Assembly (NCBI GenBank): GCA_013824685.1
Contig: PNOG01000023.1
Coordinates: forward strand, 1-64,000
Origin: Coprothermobacter sp.
GTDB lineage: Bacteria > Caldisericota > Caldisericia > Cryosericales > Cryosericaceae
DNA: 64,000 nucleotides
Reading direction: 5' to 3'
Each line of letters opens with the position of its first letter. The stretch's first letter is position 1. Below the pieces are notes generated by a model. That model had not been told where the DNA came from. It ran no database searches and saw only the letters and a list, made by a program, of their open reading frames with translations. Shown here in pieces: positions 25,440 through 33,952 of the stretch. The position numbers were made by a program, and so were the translations under genes.

Positions 25440-25449
25440 CGCTCGTGCT

Positions 25450-26100
25450 CTAGGGTATGCGCCGCGGGCGGAACGCCCGATTGGCCCAGGAGAGCGCCTC
25501 ACGGTCGCTGACCTGGTGGAAATCCTGGTAGAACTGACCTACAGCCATGAGCCATTCGGCAGCGTGAACTGCGACGACGCGGTATCCACGCTCGGTCAGC
25601 TGACGCATCACTTCGCAGTCGACGACAGGCGTACCGACCGTCGGCAAGCCGCCCATACCGGTCACGACGTCCAGGGCCGCGATCATAGTCGCTCCCGTGG
25701 CAATGCCGTCGTCCACGACCAGCACACGCGCACCCCGTTCCCAAGTCTGAGGAATATAGCGCTCAAACAGTTCTGCGTAGAGGACGAGGCGCTCCTTCTC
25801 GAATCCAATCTCGGCCTCGAGGTGCTCGCGCTTTTCGTGGGCTGATTCCGGGGAGAGAACCGTGGCAAATTCGCCGTTCCCGGCGTACCCGAGAGCCCCC
25901 ACGGCAAGTTCGCGGTTCGCGTCGGCACGAATCTTGCGGATGAGCAGGACGCCAAACGGCAGGCCGAGCTCCTGAGCGACGACAGACCCAACGACGACAC
26001 CGCCGCGTGGAATCCCACAGCAAAGGTCGAAGGTCAACCCTTGGTCCCGAATCTCACTTGCCAGCTTGGCTCCCGCTTCTTCTCGCGACAGGAAGACCAT
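25450..26100 (-). CDS. phosphoribosyltransferase-family protein
   Basis: 216 residues with the type I PRTase fold: the PRPP-binding loop VLVVDDGIATGATM lies near 125-138, with GIPRGGVVVGSVVA near 29-42 ahead of it. Such stand-alone proteins resemble the PRTase domains often linked to dienelactone hydrolases or erythromycin-esterase-type genes; the substrate is unknown. TAGGAGG precedes ATG 26100. It converges with the membrane protein at 24846 with a 10-bp gap. Confidence 0.8.
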   Translation of the reverse strand: MVFLSREEAGAKLASEIRDQGLTFDLCCGIPRGGVVVGSVVAQELGLPFGVLLIRKIRADANRELAVGALGYAGNGEFATVLSPESAHEKREHLEAEIGFEKERLVLYAELFERYIPQTWERGARVLVVDDGIATGATMIAALDVVTGMGGLPTVGTPVVDCEVMRQLTERGYRVVAVHAAEWLMAVGQFYQDFHQVSDREALSWANRAFRPRRIP

Positions 26101-26233
26101 CGTGTTCCTCCTACTGGGTCATGCTCAACCGTATAGGAATCTCCGCTGACATCAGCATGACAGAACGAGGAATTTGGTCAACATCCCTGGCCAGACGACA
26201 GCCGAACCCTCAGGGAAACTGTGTCCGAGAGCT

Positions 26234-26773
26234 TCAGACCTCGAGATACCAGACGATAGCGGTCTCGTCCTCGCTGCCCGGCGTGGCCTGCAGGTAGAGA
26301 CGGTCGAATCCACCGATGACGAAGCCGTAGTCACGGTAGAACATGCATGCCGTCACGTGGACGTCCTGTGTTTCTGCGCGCAGCCAGTGCAGTCCCCGGG
26401 CAAGAGCCCATGCCTTGACAGTATTCATGAGCGACGTCGCGATGCCGTGATGGCGATGGCCATGCTCAACGCGCAGCCCCCAGACACGTGCCATGTTGTT
26501 GTGGTCTTGCTGGACACACACCTGACCTGTCAGCTTCTCTCCGACAAACGCGAGATAGACGGCCGCGTCATCTCTGCCGAGATAGGCACAGTCGGGACGG
26601 CTGGTCTCTGCCTTCTCATAGGGACGCTGGACGGAATCGACGTCGAAGTCATAGGTGTCACCACACATGGAAACCTTGACACGCGCCTTCACGGCGAAAT
26701 TGCTGCGGAGCCCGTCCACGTAGCCGGCCATGTCCGGTGTCGCCCGTACGATCCGTATGTCGAGACCGGCCAT
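26234..26773 (-). CDS. GNAT N-acetyltransferase
   Basis: About 179 residues from ATG 26773. The acetyl-CoA motif is VWGLRVEHGHRHHGIATSLM, with the R/Q-x-x-G-x-G/A pattern. HWLRAETQDVHVTACMFYRDYGF forms the C-terminal half, overall like streptothricin-type acetyltransferases. The frame extends to an ATG at 26827 but neither start has a good ribosome site; IRIVRAT soon after the inner ATG matches usual GNAT starts. The substrate is unknown. Confidence 0.7.
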   Translation of the reverse strand: MAGLDIRIVRATPDMAGYVDGLRSNFAVKARVKVSMCGDTYDFDVDSVQRPYEKAETSRPDCAYLGRDDAAVYLAFVGEKLTGQVCVQQDHNNMARVWGLRVEHGHRHHGIATSLMNTVKAWALARGLHWLRAETQDVHVTACMFYRDYGFVIGGFDRLYLQATPGSEDETAIVWYLEV

Positions 26774-27348
26774 GTTATTCACGCCCACATCATACACGAA
26801 CGCCACGCCAAAGCGGGAAGCCGGCATTCACAACCACGCCTTCGTGTCGCCAGACATGCATCATTTCCTCTCGTCTGGCTCTTCGAGCAGCCGTTCGTGG
26901 AAGCGGGCTTCATAGTCATTGTTTTTCGGGCCGTATGCAACCTTCCGGCACCAACTGGGATATCATAGTGGAAGGGAGAGTGCGTCGATACGAAGGGGTG
27001 GCGCTACAAACAATGAGCTCTGGACAGTTGTCGCGCGTGTCCGCTCAGGAAAGGAACAGCGTTTGACGAACTGTTTCATCTGATTGTCTGGCAACTACAG
27101 CGATTTCAAGTGGTGAACGGGGACTGCTTCGTTGCATGCTTCGCAAGGGAGGCAATGCATTACAAGCGAGGATCGAAGATTTGGTGGAGTCTTGGTTCAC
27201 CAGACACGCCTTCTACGTCATCACCACAAACAGCCTCCCCACAGTGGGGAGTCCGTCCCCGCTTCAACTGGTCACAATCTGCACTAGGCCTTCCATAGCA
27301 GGCGACACTCGATAGTAGTCTGCAGGTTCCGGTCATACCAACGTCTGT
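26774..27348. other. 575-bp gap without a clear gene
   Basis: On the minus strand 26861-26962 is open for 33 codons with protein-like composition (AYGPKNNDYEARFHERLLEE) but lacks any start codon, and a short GAGAGG-ATG frame of 23 codons (ending about 26785) follows it. They may be remnants of an upstream part of the acetyltransferase gene. A 13-base palindrome CCCCACAGTGGGG lies at 27237-27249. No promoter stands out. Confidence 0.35.
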
Positions 27349-27395
27349 GTGGGCTGATGCCCACGCGCGTCGCCATCATCCTCGATGCGGGCGAC
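27349..27395 (+). promoter_or_regulatory. two hairpins in the leader of the ice-binding/SLH gene
   Basis: GTGGGC-TGAT-GCCCAC (27349-27364) and GTCGCC...GGCGAC (27369-27374 with 27390-27395) lie just upstream of the ribosome site at about 27402-27407. They match no riboswitch class I know; I looked for c-di-GMP-type conserved segments and did not find them. They may stabilise the mRNA. Confidence 0.35.
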
Positions 27396-27417
27396 ACAAG
27401 TTCCAGAGGAGTAACAC

Positions 27418-30024
27418 ATGAGAAAAGTTCTCGCAACACTTGTTGCACTATCCTTACTTATGTCCATGTTCACCGGTGTCTTCGCATCCGTGCTCGACAC
27501 AAGCGCAGCTGGTCCAGCAGCAGTCAGTCTTGGAACAGCGGGCAATTTCGCGATTCTGACCAAAACAGGAATCTCAACAACTGGGACCACCCACGTGACT
27601 GGAGATATTGGAGTGAGTCCAGCCGCGGCGAGTACCATAACCGGATTTGCTTTAGTAGCTGACGCTGCGAATGTATTCTCGACATCATCTCTGGTGACCG
27701 GCAAAGTATATGCAGCCGACTATGCTCCCCCTACTCCAGCCAATATGACCACGGCTGTCTCCAATATGGAAGCTGCATACACTGCTGCTGCCGGGCGAAC
27801 ACCAGGAGTTGGTCCCTTCTTGAATATCGGAGGCGGCACTGTCGCCGGTCAAACCCTTGTCCCCGGCGTCTACACCTGGGGTTCCAATGTGACGATAACC
27901 ACGGATCTCACCCTCTCGGGTGGCGCGAATGATGTCTGGGTCTTCCAGATAACGGGGACTCTCGACATTGCGACCGGCAAGCGGATCCTCCTGGTCGGCG
28001 GCGCCCAGGCCAAGAACATCTTCTGGCAGGTTGCCGATGCTGTGACCCTTAAGCCGGGCTCACACATTGAGGGGATCATATTGGCCAAGACGAACATTGC
28101 GATGCAAAACGGAGCAACACTCAACGGCAGGGCACTTGCGCAGACCGCAGTTACGCTCATTGCTACTACCGTTTCAGCTCCTGCGTCAGCCCCTGCGCCG
28201 GTCGTTGCCGATGTCGCCATTACCAAGACGGCCAATAGCGCTACGCCTCACGTTGGCACACAGGTGAGCTTCACCGTTACCGTCACCAATAACGGTTCGG
28301 ACACCGCAACCGGCGTGGTGGTAACTGACAGTCTTCCAGTTGGTCTGACATATGTCTCGTCCACAGCTTCGCAAGGAACGTACGTTGGGTCTACATGGAC
28401 AGCAGGAACACTGGCGAGTGGTGGACACGCGACACTGGAGATGCTGGCTGCAGTCGTTCAGGCAGGTAACCTCACCAACACTGCCGTGGCTTCAAGCGTG
28501 ACTGCGGATGCCAACCTTGCCAACAACACGGCCTCGGTCACTGTCAACGCACAGGCCGAACTTCCGACGCCGCGAGCAGACCTGGTCGTGACAAAGGGCG
28601 TCAGCAACCAGGCTCCTCTTGTTGGAGCGCAGATCGTTTTCACCGTCCGCATACAGAACGCTGGACCCGACACTGCCACGAACGTCGTGGTGAATGATGC
28701 GCTTCCCAACGGGCTCACATTCGTATCATTCTCAGCTACGCAGGGATTGTATGTGTCCAGTACCGGCATCTGGACCGTCGGAACTCTGGCTAACGGCCAG
28801 ACAGCCACACTCACGATGACCACCCTCGTCCAGATGGCAGCCAATCGGACCAATACCGCTGTGGGCAGTTCAACGGTGACAGATCCCAACCTCTCAAACA
28901 ACACGGCGAGCGTGGCTCTGAATCCAATTGCGCCACCACTCGGACTGCACCTCAATCCACTCGCTCTCCCGCTCCAGATCTGCCGCCAAAGTGAGATCGT
29001 GGTCGATGAAAGCTGGACCGGTGGCACGGCTCCGTTCACCTGGACAGTCAACTTCGGTGATGGGACGCCAGTAGTCACAGGCTCATCAACGGACCGGCGA
29101 CTGGTCGTTCGTCACCTGTACGCAGTTGATGGTTTATACGCGATCAGCGTCACGGTCACCGATTCCCCTGGGAAAACGGGCTCTGTCGCTCAAACACTGA
29201 CAGCCGTCAACTGCAACGTGCCCCAAGAGGTGTACCACCACACGTTCGTCGTCGGCTATCCGGACGGAATGTTCAAACCGGAACGTAACGTCTCCAGGGC
29301 AGAAGTCGCTACGGCACTGTCCCGTGCGCTTGGACTCGGCTGGTCCAACACCAACCCTTCCTACCCGGACGTCCCTGCGACCCACTGGGCATCGGGGTAC
29401 ATTCAGATCATGACTGCCGAAGGCATCATGGAAGGCGACGCCTCAGGAACGTTCAGACCTGATGCATTCATCACCCGCGCCGAGGCAGCCGCTGTCCTCC
29501 TGCGGATGCTGAAGGTCGAACCATTTCACAACCTGTTGGTCTCCTCCTTCAGGGACGTCCCTGCAACCAACTGGGCACTTGGGTACATTGAGTCCATGCA
29601 AAAGTACGGGCTCATCACCGGTTATCCGGACGGGACCTACAAGCCGGACGCTCATATCCTTCGTTCAGAGTTCACCGCAATCGCCGACCGTGCACTCGGC
29701 CGTGAGATCAGTACGTCTTCGCAGGTGACCGGACTGAGTGGAGACATCCGCTATCCGGACGTCCCTGCGACTCACTGGGCGTACCTCTACATCCTCGAAG
29801 CTTCGACCCCACACACGGTGGAACAGGCAAACCGCCTCAACCGTACCATTGTCCTCAAGTCGAAGACTATCCCGCTCTTCTCTGACGGCACGTCACCCGT
29901 CACCATCCGCAAGGTGGGAGACATCCTGACTGCCATCGTTCCAGTCGACGGGCTGCGCCCGGATAGAACTGCCCCGGCTGCTCGCAAGGTGACCGTGGTC
30001 GTTACCATCAAGCTGGCGCCGTAA
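27418..30024 (+). CDS. S-layer-anchored protein with ice-binding-type, DUF11, PKD and SLH domains
   Basis: 868 residues. Signal peptide about 1-25. Residues about 36-240 are an ice-binding-like DUF3494 beta-solenoid (VSLGTAGNFAILTKTGIS, NDVWVFQITGTLDI, KNIFWQVADAVTL). Two DUF11 repeats follow (about 262-380 and 395-505, each VTNNGSDTATGVVVTDSLP-like), then a PKD domain (about 520-600). Three SLH motifs (about 610-790: GYPDGMFKPERNVSRAE, GDASGTFRPDAFITRAE, GYPDGTYKPDAHILRSE) anchor it to cell-wall polymer. DUF3494 proteins bind ice or act as adhesins. AGAGGAG precedes ATG 27418. A terminator follows. Confidence 0.9.
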   Translation: MRKVLATLVALSLLMSMFTGVFASVLDTSAAGPAAVSLGTAGNFAILTKTGISTTGTTHVTGDIGVSPAAASTITGFALVADAANVFSTSSLVTGKVYAADYAPPTPANMTTAVSNMEAAYTAAAGRTPGVGPFLNIGGGTVAGQTLVPGVYTWGSNVTITTDLTLSGGANDVWVFQITGTLDIATGKRILLVGGAQAKNIFWQVADAVTLKPGSHIEGIILAKTNIAMQNGATLNGRALAQTAVTLIATTVSAPASAPAPVVADVAITKTANSATPHVGTQVSFTVTVTNNGSDTATGVVVTDSLPVGLTYVSSTASQGTYVGSTWTAGTLASGGHATLEMLAAVVQAGNLTNTAVASSVTADANLANNTASVTVNAQAELPTPRADLVVTKGVSNQAPLVGAQIVFTVRIQNAGPDTATNVVVNDALPNGLTFVSFSATQGLYVSSTGIWTVGTLANGQTATLTMTTLVQMAANRTNTAVGSSTVTDPNLSNNTASVALNPIAPPLGLHLNPLALPLQICRQSEIVVDESWTGGTAPFTWTVNFGDGTPVVTGSSTDRRLVVRHLYAVDGLYAISVTVTDSPGKTGSVAQTLTAVNCNVPQEVYHHTFVVGYPDGMFKPERNVSRAEVATALSRALGLGWSNTNPSYPDVPATHWASGYIQIMTAEGIMEGDASGTFRPDAFITRAEAAAVLLRMLKVEPFHNLLVSSFRDVPATNWALGYIESMQKYGLITGYPDGTYKPDAHILRSEFTAIADRALGREISTSSQVTGLSGDIRYPDVPATHWAYLYILEASTPHTVEQANRLNRTIVLKSKTIPLFSDGTSPVTIRKVGDILTAIVPVDGLRPDRTAPAARKVTVVVTIKLAP

Positions 30025-30069
30025 CGCTCGGAGAACCCTGACTGCGGCAGAACGCAGAGATAAACATAA

Positions 30070-30098
30070 GGCCTCGGCGGACAACCGCCGGGGCCTTT
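30070..30098 (+). terminator. intrinsic terminator after the SLH protein gene
   Basis: GGCCTCGGCGG, loop ACAA, CCGCCGGGGCC (one G-U pair), then TTTGT. It starts about 45 bases after the stop codon. Confidence 0.75.
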
Positions 30099-30213
30099 GT
30101 GCTGGGCATTGCCCTTCGCGGGGCACGATGTATACTTGCAGACAGAAGCCCGGTCACTCATCATTCGGGTGGACCGCAAGGGCTGGAGCTGCAATGCGCG
30201 AGGCAGATGATTG

Positions 30214-30780
30214 GTGAGAAGGACATCAAGACTGGTTCTGATATGTACGCTCGTCATCCTGACTGCATGGAGCGCGGGATGTCGAGCAAGAACGACTGAC
30301 ATGCAGGAGGTACCCATGGGAATCACCATCACGAGTAGTACGTTTTCGGCCGGCACGTCCATCCCCGTCAAGTTCACGGGGCAGGGCATGAACATTTCGC
30401 CAAACCTCGCATGGAGCGGAGCCCCGGCAGGCCTCAAAAGCTACGTCCTGGTCTGTGATGACCCGGACGCCCCCAGCGGGACCTGGGTTCACTGGACCAT
30501 GTGGAATATTCCTCCGTCCACGACGAGTCTACCGGAGGGAGCGGCTTCAGACGCAATGCCGGCGGACGGGTCTGTCCAGGGTGTCACCAGCTCAGGACGC
30601 AGTGGCTACAACGGGCCGATGCCCCCGAAGGGAAACGCCCATCACTACTACTTCCGGATGTACGCTCTGGATACGTTGCTGAATCTGGACGCGTCCGCCT
30701 CGCGGGCACAACTGGATAGCGCGATGCAAGGGCACGTCCTCTCCCAGGGGCAGCTGATGGGAACGTATCAGCGGCAATAG
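30214..30780 (+). CDS. YbhB/YbcL-type PEBP (Raf kinase inhibitor-like) protein, probable lipoprotein
   Basis: 188 residues from GTG 30214 (TTG 30211 is also possible). A lipoprotein-type signal (LVLICTLVILTAWSAGC) precedes the PEBP domain: LVCDDPDAPSGTWVHWTMWN and NGPMPPKGNAHHYYFRMYAL, holding the anion-binding DPDAP and HxxY segments. A second in-frame start, ATG 30316, has a much better site (AGGAGG, 6 bases away) and would give a cytoplasmic protein of the usual YbhB length. Both forms may be made. Members bind phosphorylated ligands; their role in bacteria is unclear. Confidence 0.8.
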   Translation: MRRTSRLVLICTLVILTAWSAGCRARTTDMQEVPMGITITSSTFSAGTSIPVKFTGQGMNISPNLAWSGAPAGLKSYVLVCDDPDAPSGTWVHWTMWNIPPSTTSLPEGAASDAMPADGSVQGVTSSGRSGYNGPMPPKGNAHHYYFRMYALDTLLNLDASASRAQLDSAMQGHVLSQGQLMGTYQRQ

Positions 30781-30856
30781 CAGACACGATCGACCCTGAC
30801 AGACATCTCGCAGACTCTCGGCATGATCTGACAGTCCGGTCGCCCCACGCAGGCAC

Positions 30857-33115
30857 CTACTGCGGGGTCGACGTTCCCCCGGAGACGGTCGCGCTGTTGA
30901 CGGTGATGGTGACGGTCTTCGTGAGCTCTTCCCACTGGACCTCTGCGCCAAGGTGCTCACTGACGAAGCGCACCGGCAGCATGGTCCTGCCGTTCATGAT
31001 GGCCGCTGGAACGTCCAGGACAACCGCCTCGCCATTCACGACAGCAGTTCGATTGCCGATCTGAAGCAGCAGGATCGTTCCGTTGAAGCCCACTTCGACA
31101 CTACGCGTCTCGGGGACCCAGGTGATTGCGCCGCCCAGACCCTCGATGATGGGTCGCAATGGCACCAGCGTTCGACCTCCCACGATGACGGGAGGGGTGT
31201 CCAGGGTCACGATCTGACCGTCCAGATGGGCGACCTTGCTACCGACGGAAAGCGTGATGATATGCTGGTTCGGGTCGACAGACTTCTCGAACGTCGCCAG
31301 GACGGACTTGTTGCCATCCATTGTGAGCGCGAGCGGATTGGCTGTGCCAGTGACACTGCCACTCCACCCCGTGAACTCCCATCCGGGAGCCGGCCTTGCG
31401 GTGAAGGTCACCGTACTCCCTGCAGGATACGATCCCCTCAGCGGCTCTACGCTCAGCAAGCCATTGCCCATGACCGCAGAAAGCAGCGTGTATGACGCGG
31501 GGGTGATCCCACCGATGACGTACTGTGACAGACTCTGTTCATTGCCGTTGAACCAGTCCAGGTCGACGCTGTGCCCTCCGATGCCCGGAACGGTTCCATT
31601 GTCGGCATACTGCCAGAACGCCCAGCTGTCCCAGCCCCCGGTGTTTGGCTGGGCTGATGGTGTATACGCCGCGATCCACAGGCGATAGCGTCCATCGATG
31701 GTGGGGTCGGCCTTGTGGAGGTCCGCGGCGACCGACGTGCTGCAGTAGATGAGAGGGTTAGCCCCGGTTGCTCCACGTACGATGCCAGACCATTCGTCGA
31801 TCCAGCGCACCATGGCCGCGCCCTTGATGTTGTACCGTGGCTCGATGTCCAGGACAGGTACAAGGAACCCTGGCCCGATGAACTGTCCGGCCGTCTTCAG
31901 GAAGTAGGCCGCCTCAGCGGCAGCTGTGTTCTCAGCGGGCCAGCAGATGTGGTAAACTCCTGTCAGCAGTCCCGCGGAACGCGCACCAGGTACCAGCACG
32001 CTCATGAAGGCGTCCGTGATGTTCACTCCTTCGGTCGCCTTGACAAAAGCAAACTGGTAGCCGGCGAAACGCACCGCGGCCCAGTTGATCGGGTCGCCGG
32101 CATGGTCGCCCCCGCACTGCCACCGGGACACATCGATGCCCTGGATCATGCCTACGCGCATCTGCGCAGGGATATTCATACTGCCCGTGGAACAGGCGAC
32201 GCGGACGAGACTCTTGTAGGTCCCCGCCGGCATACCGGTCCGCTGCACCCCGATGTTGATGCGCTGGCTTCCGCTGACAGGAACGCTCCCTGACGTGGGC
32301 GCAACACCGACCAGCCATGAGGCGCCAGGGATGATGTCAAACGTCACCGGCGTGCTCCCAGTATTCTGGAGCGTCAGGACGAGCGACGTCTGCTCGCCGC
32401 CGAAATCGAGCTCCGGAGGAAGAAAGAAGATGCCTGTCGGCATCGGGGCCACCTGTGGAACCGCCTGGACACCCTCGCAGAGATCGCTTGCGCCGTTCGC
32501 GTTGACGGCGCTGACGGCGTACCAGTAGGGCCTGCCGCCGATGAGCATGGGGCCGTCCGTCCAGGTCCGCGTGTCGAAGCCCTGATCACCGACATTCAGT
32601 ATGGCAACGAGCGTCGACGGATCCGCGTGACGGTCGCGGTAGATACGCCAAGCAGTAATCGGGGCGGTTCCGGGTTCCTCGGGGAGACTCCATGAAAGCG
32701 CAACGGACTCGATCCCGGCTGTCGCCACAAGGGCCGTCGGCGCACTGGGAATCGGACTGGGGACAGCCACTTGGAGATACTTGTCGACCGACCAGCCCAT
32801 CACGCCGCTTTTCCACTGGACGCGCCACCAGGTGAAGGTGCCACTGACAACCGGACCCTCCTGGGCGACCCCGCGAGCCCCGTCCATCTCGACGCCGACG
32901 ACAGCTCCAGCACTGTCAGCCGACGATCGCACGTTGAGGCCGTCTCCCCCTGTGCCCGTGACTTCGACAGTAGAACCGACAGTCAGTGTCTCGGCAAGCG
33001 CAGAAAAAGGCGCGGACATGAGAGAGGTCAGCAGCACCAGACACAGCATGATGGCAGCCGGCCCCCTGAGCGTCACCCTCTTCTCACTAACGTGCCTGCC
33101 TTCTGGATGCCTCAT
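30857..33115 (-). CDS. secreted multidomain GH25 lysozyme
   Basis: 752 residues. Signal peptide to about ALAE (residue 42). SH3-like domain (about 45-115, GLNVRSSADSAGAVVG), fibronectin III-type domain (about 125-220), an Ig-like region (about 230-320), then a GH25 muramidase (about 325-510) with GIDVSRWQ, FAFVKATEG, VLDIEPRY and DLDWFNG carrying the catalytic acids. A bacterial repeat (about 540-610, GSTVTFTARPAPGWEFTGWS) and a copper-amine-oxidase N1 stalk domain (about 625-735) end the protein. It cuts peptidoglycan, probably in wall turnover. ATG 33115 precedes the signal peptide; its ribosome site (GGGAGG) is rather distant. Confidence 0.88.
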   Translation of the reverse strand: MRHPEGRHVSEKRVTLRGPAAIMLCLVLLTSLMSAPFSALAETLTVGSTVEVTGTGGDGLNVRSSADSAGAVVGVEMDGARGVAQEGPVVSGTFTWWRVQWKSGVMGWSVDKYLQVAVPSPIPSAPTALVATAGIESVALSWSLPEEPGTAPITAWRIYRDRHADPSTLVAILNVGDQGFDTRTWTDGPMLIGGRPYWYAVSAVNANGASDLCEGVQAVPQVAPMPTGIFFLPPELDFGGEQTSLVLTLQNTGSTPVTFDIIPGASWLVGVAPTSGSVPVSGSQRINIGVQRTGMPAGTYKSLVRVACSTGSMNIPAQMRVGMIQGIDVSRWQCGGDHAGDPINWAAVRFAGYQFAFVKATEGVNITDAFMSVLVPGARSAGLLTGVYHICWPAENTAAAEAAYFLKTAGQFIGPGFLVPVLDIEPRYNIKGAAMVRWIDEWSGIVRGATGANPLIYCSTSVAADLHKADPTIDGRYRLWIAAYTPSAQPNTGGWDSWAFWQYADNGTVPGIGGHSVDLDWFNGNEQSLSQYVIGGITPASYTLLSAVMGNGLLSVEPLRGSYPAGSTVTFTARPAPGWEFTGWSGSVTGTANPLALTMDGNKSVLATFEKSVDPNQHIITLSVGSKVAHLDGQIVTLDTPPVIVGGRTLVPLRPIIEGLGGAITWVPETRSVEVGFNGTILLLQIGNRTAVVNGEAVVLDVPAAIMNGRTMLPVRFVSEHLGAEVQWEELTKTVTITVNSATVSGGTSTPQ

Positions 33116-33269
33116 GTCGACGGTTGTGCCTCCCGTACGGTGGAGTTCCCGGATGCAGTCTGCCGGCCTGTCGTCGCCACCTGTACCCATATTGTAGCAG
33201 CGTTCAGGCATCCATTCCGCACAGGTCTTCACAGAACCTGCGAACACCTGCTGTTGTCGAAAACAACGC

Positions 33270-33776
33270 TCAGGGGCGCTTGCCTCCCGCGCGGATCATC
33301 TCCTGCACCCGGTCCGTAACCTGCGGCACCGTCAGACCGGTCGTATCCAGGCAGGGGGCGTCAAGTGCCTGGTACAGGGGGAGACGCAGGACGGCTTCGT
33401 CAAGAGCAGACGGGGGGCATGCATCAGCAATGAGACGAGCGCGCAGCTCCTCGGGGGTGCAGACCAGCGAGACGCGTGTCAACCTGCATTCCAGGTCCTG
33501 CAACCCCGAAAGGATTGTGCGGACGATGAGTTCGTTGTGCAGGACCCAGTCGAAGATCACGGTCTCGTATGCAGAACAGGCCAGATAGTTGCGCAGCACG
33601 ACGATGATGTTGCGCTCCACCATCGCCTGGGTCTCGTTCGTCACCTGCCACGGATGCATCGTCCAGCACCAGTCGCCGTCGAGCCATACCGCCTTGTCGA
33701 GACGGCTCAGCAACTCCCTGCATACCGCGCTCTTGCCAACTCCTATCGGCCCACCAATGACGACAAGGTTCTTCAT
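33270..33776 (-). CDS. P-loop kinase-like ATPase
   Basis: 168 residues. The Walker A motif GGPIGVGKSAV is at about 8-18, WLDGDWCW lies near 31-38, followed by a helical lid and a C-terminal DTTGLTVPQV, as in small nucleotide or sugar kinases of the AAA_33/shikimate-like type. The substrate is unknown. GAGAGGAG precedes ATG 33776. It is the first gene after the divergent HAD gene. Confidence 0.75.
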   Translation of the reverse strand: MKNLVVIGGPIGVGKSAVCRELLSRLDKAVWLDGDWCWTMHPWQVTNETQAMVERNIIVVLRNYLACSAYETVIFDWVLHNELIVRTILSGLQDLECRLTRVSLVCTPEELRARLIADACPPSALDEAVLRLPLYQALDAPCLDTTGLTVPQVTDRVQEMIRAGGKRP

Positions 33777-33952
33777 GTGACTCCTCTCGCTTTGCCAATC
33801 GGCGCTCCGGCGCCCACTCCTATTATCCTATGCCGTCACTGTCGCACTGCAACCTGTAGCCGCCGTCTTGCACGACACGGTCCACGGCCCTACAATGCAT
33901 GTGCTGCAGTACCTGCAACAGCGGGCGCGCAACGCAGGACAGGAGGCCAGTG

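Noticed and set aside
27237-27249. CCCCACAGTGGGG palindrome
   Set aside because: Perfect but isolated; no promoter nearby and no second copy seen, so not called as an operator.
27300-27417. Possible c-di-GMP riboswitch before the surface-protein gene
   Set aside because: Looked for the conserved GGCAAACC-like and GGGACGCAAAGCC segments and did not find them.
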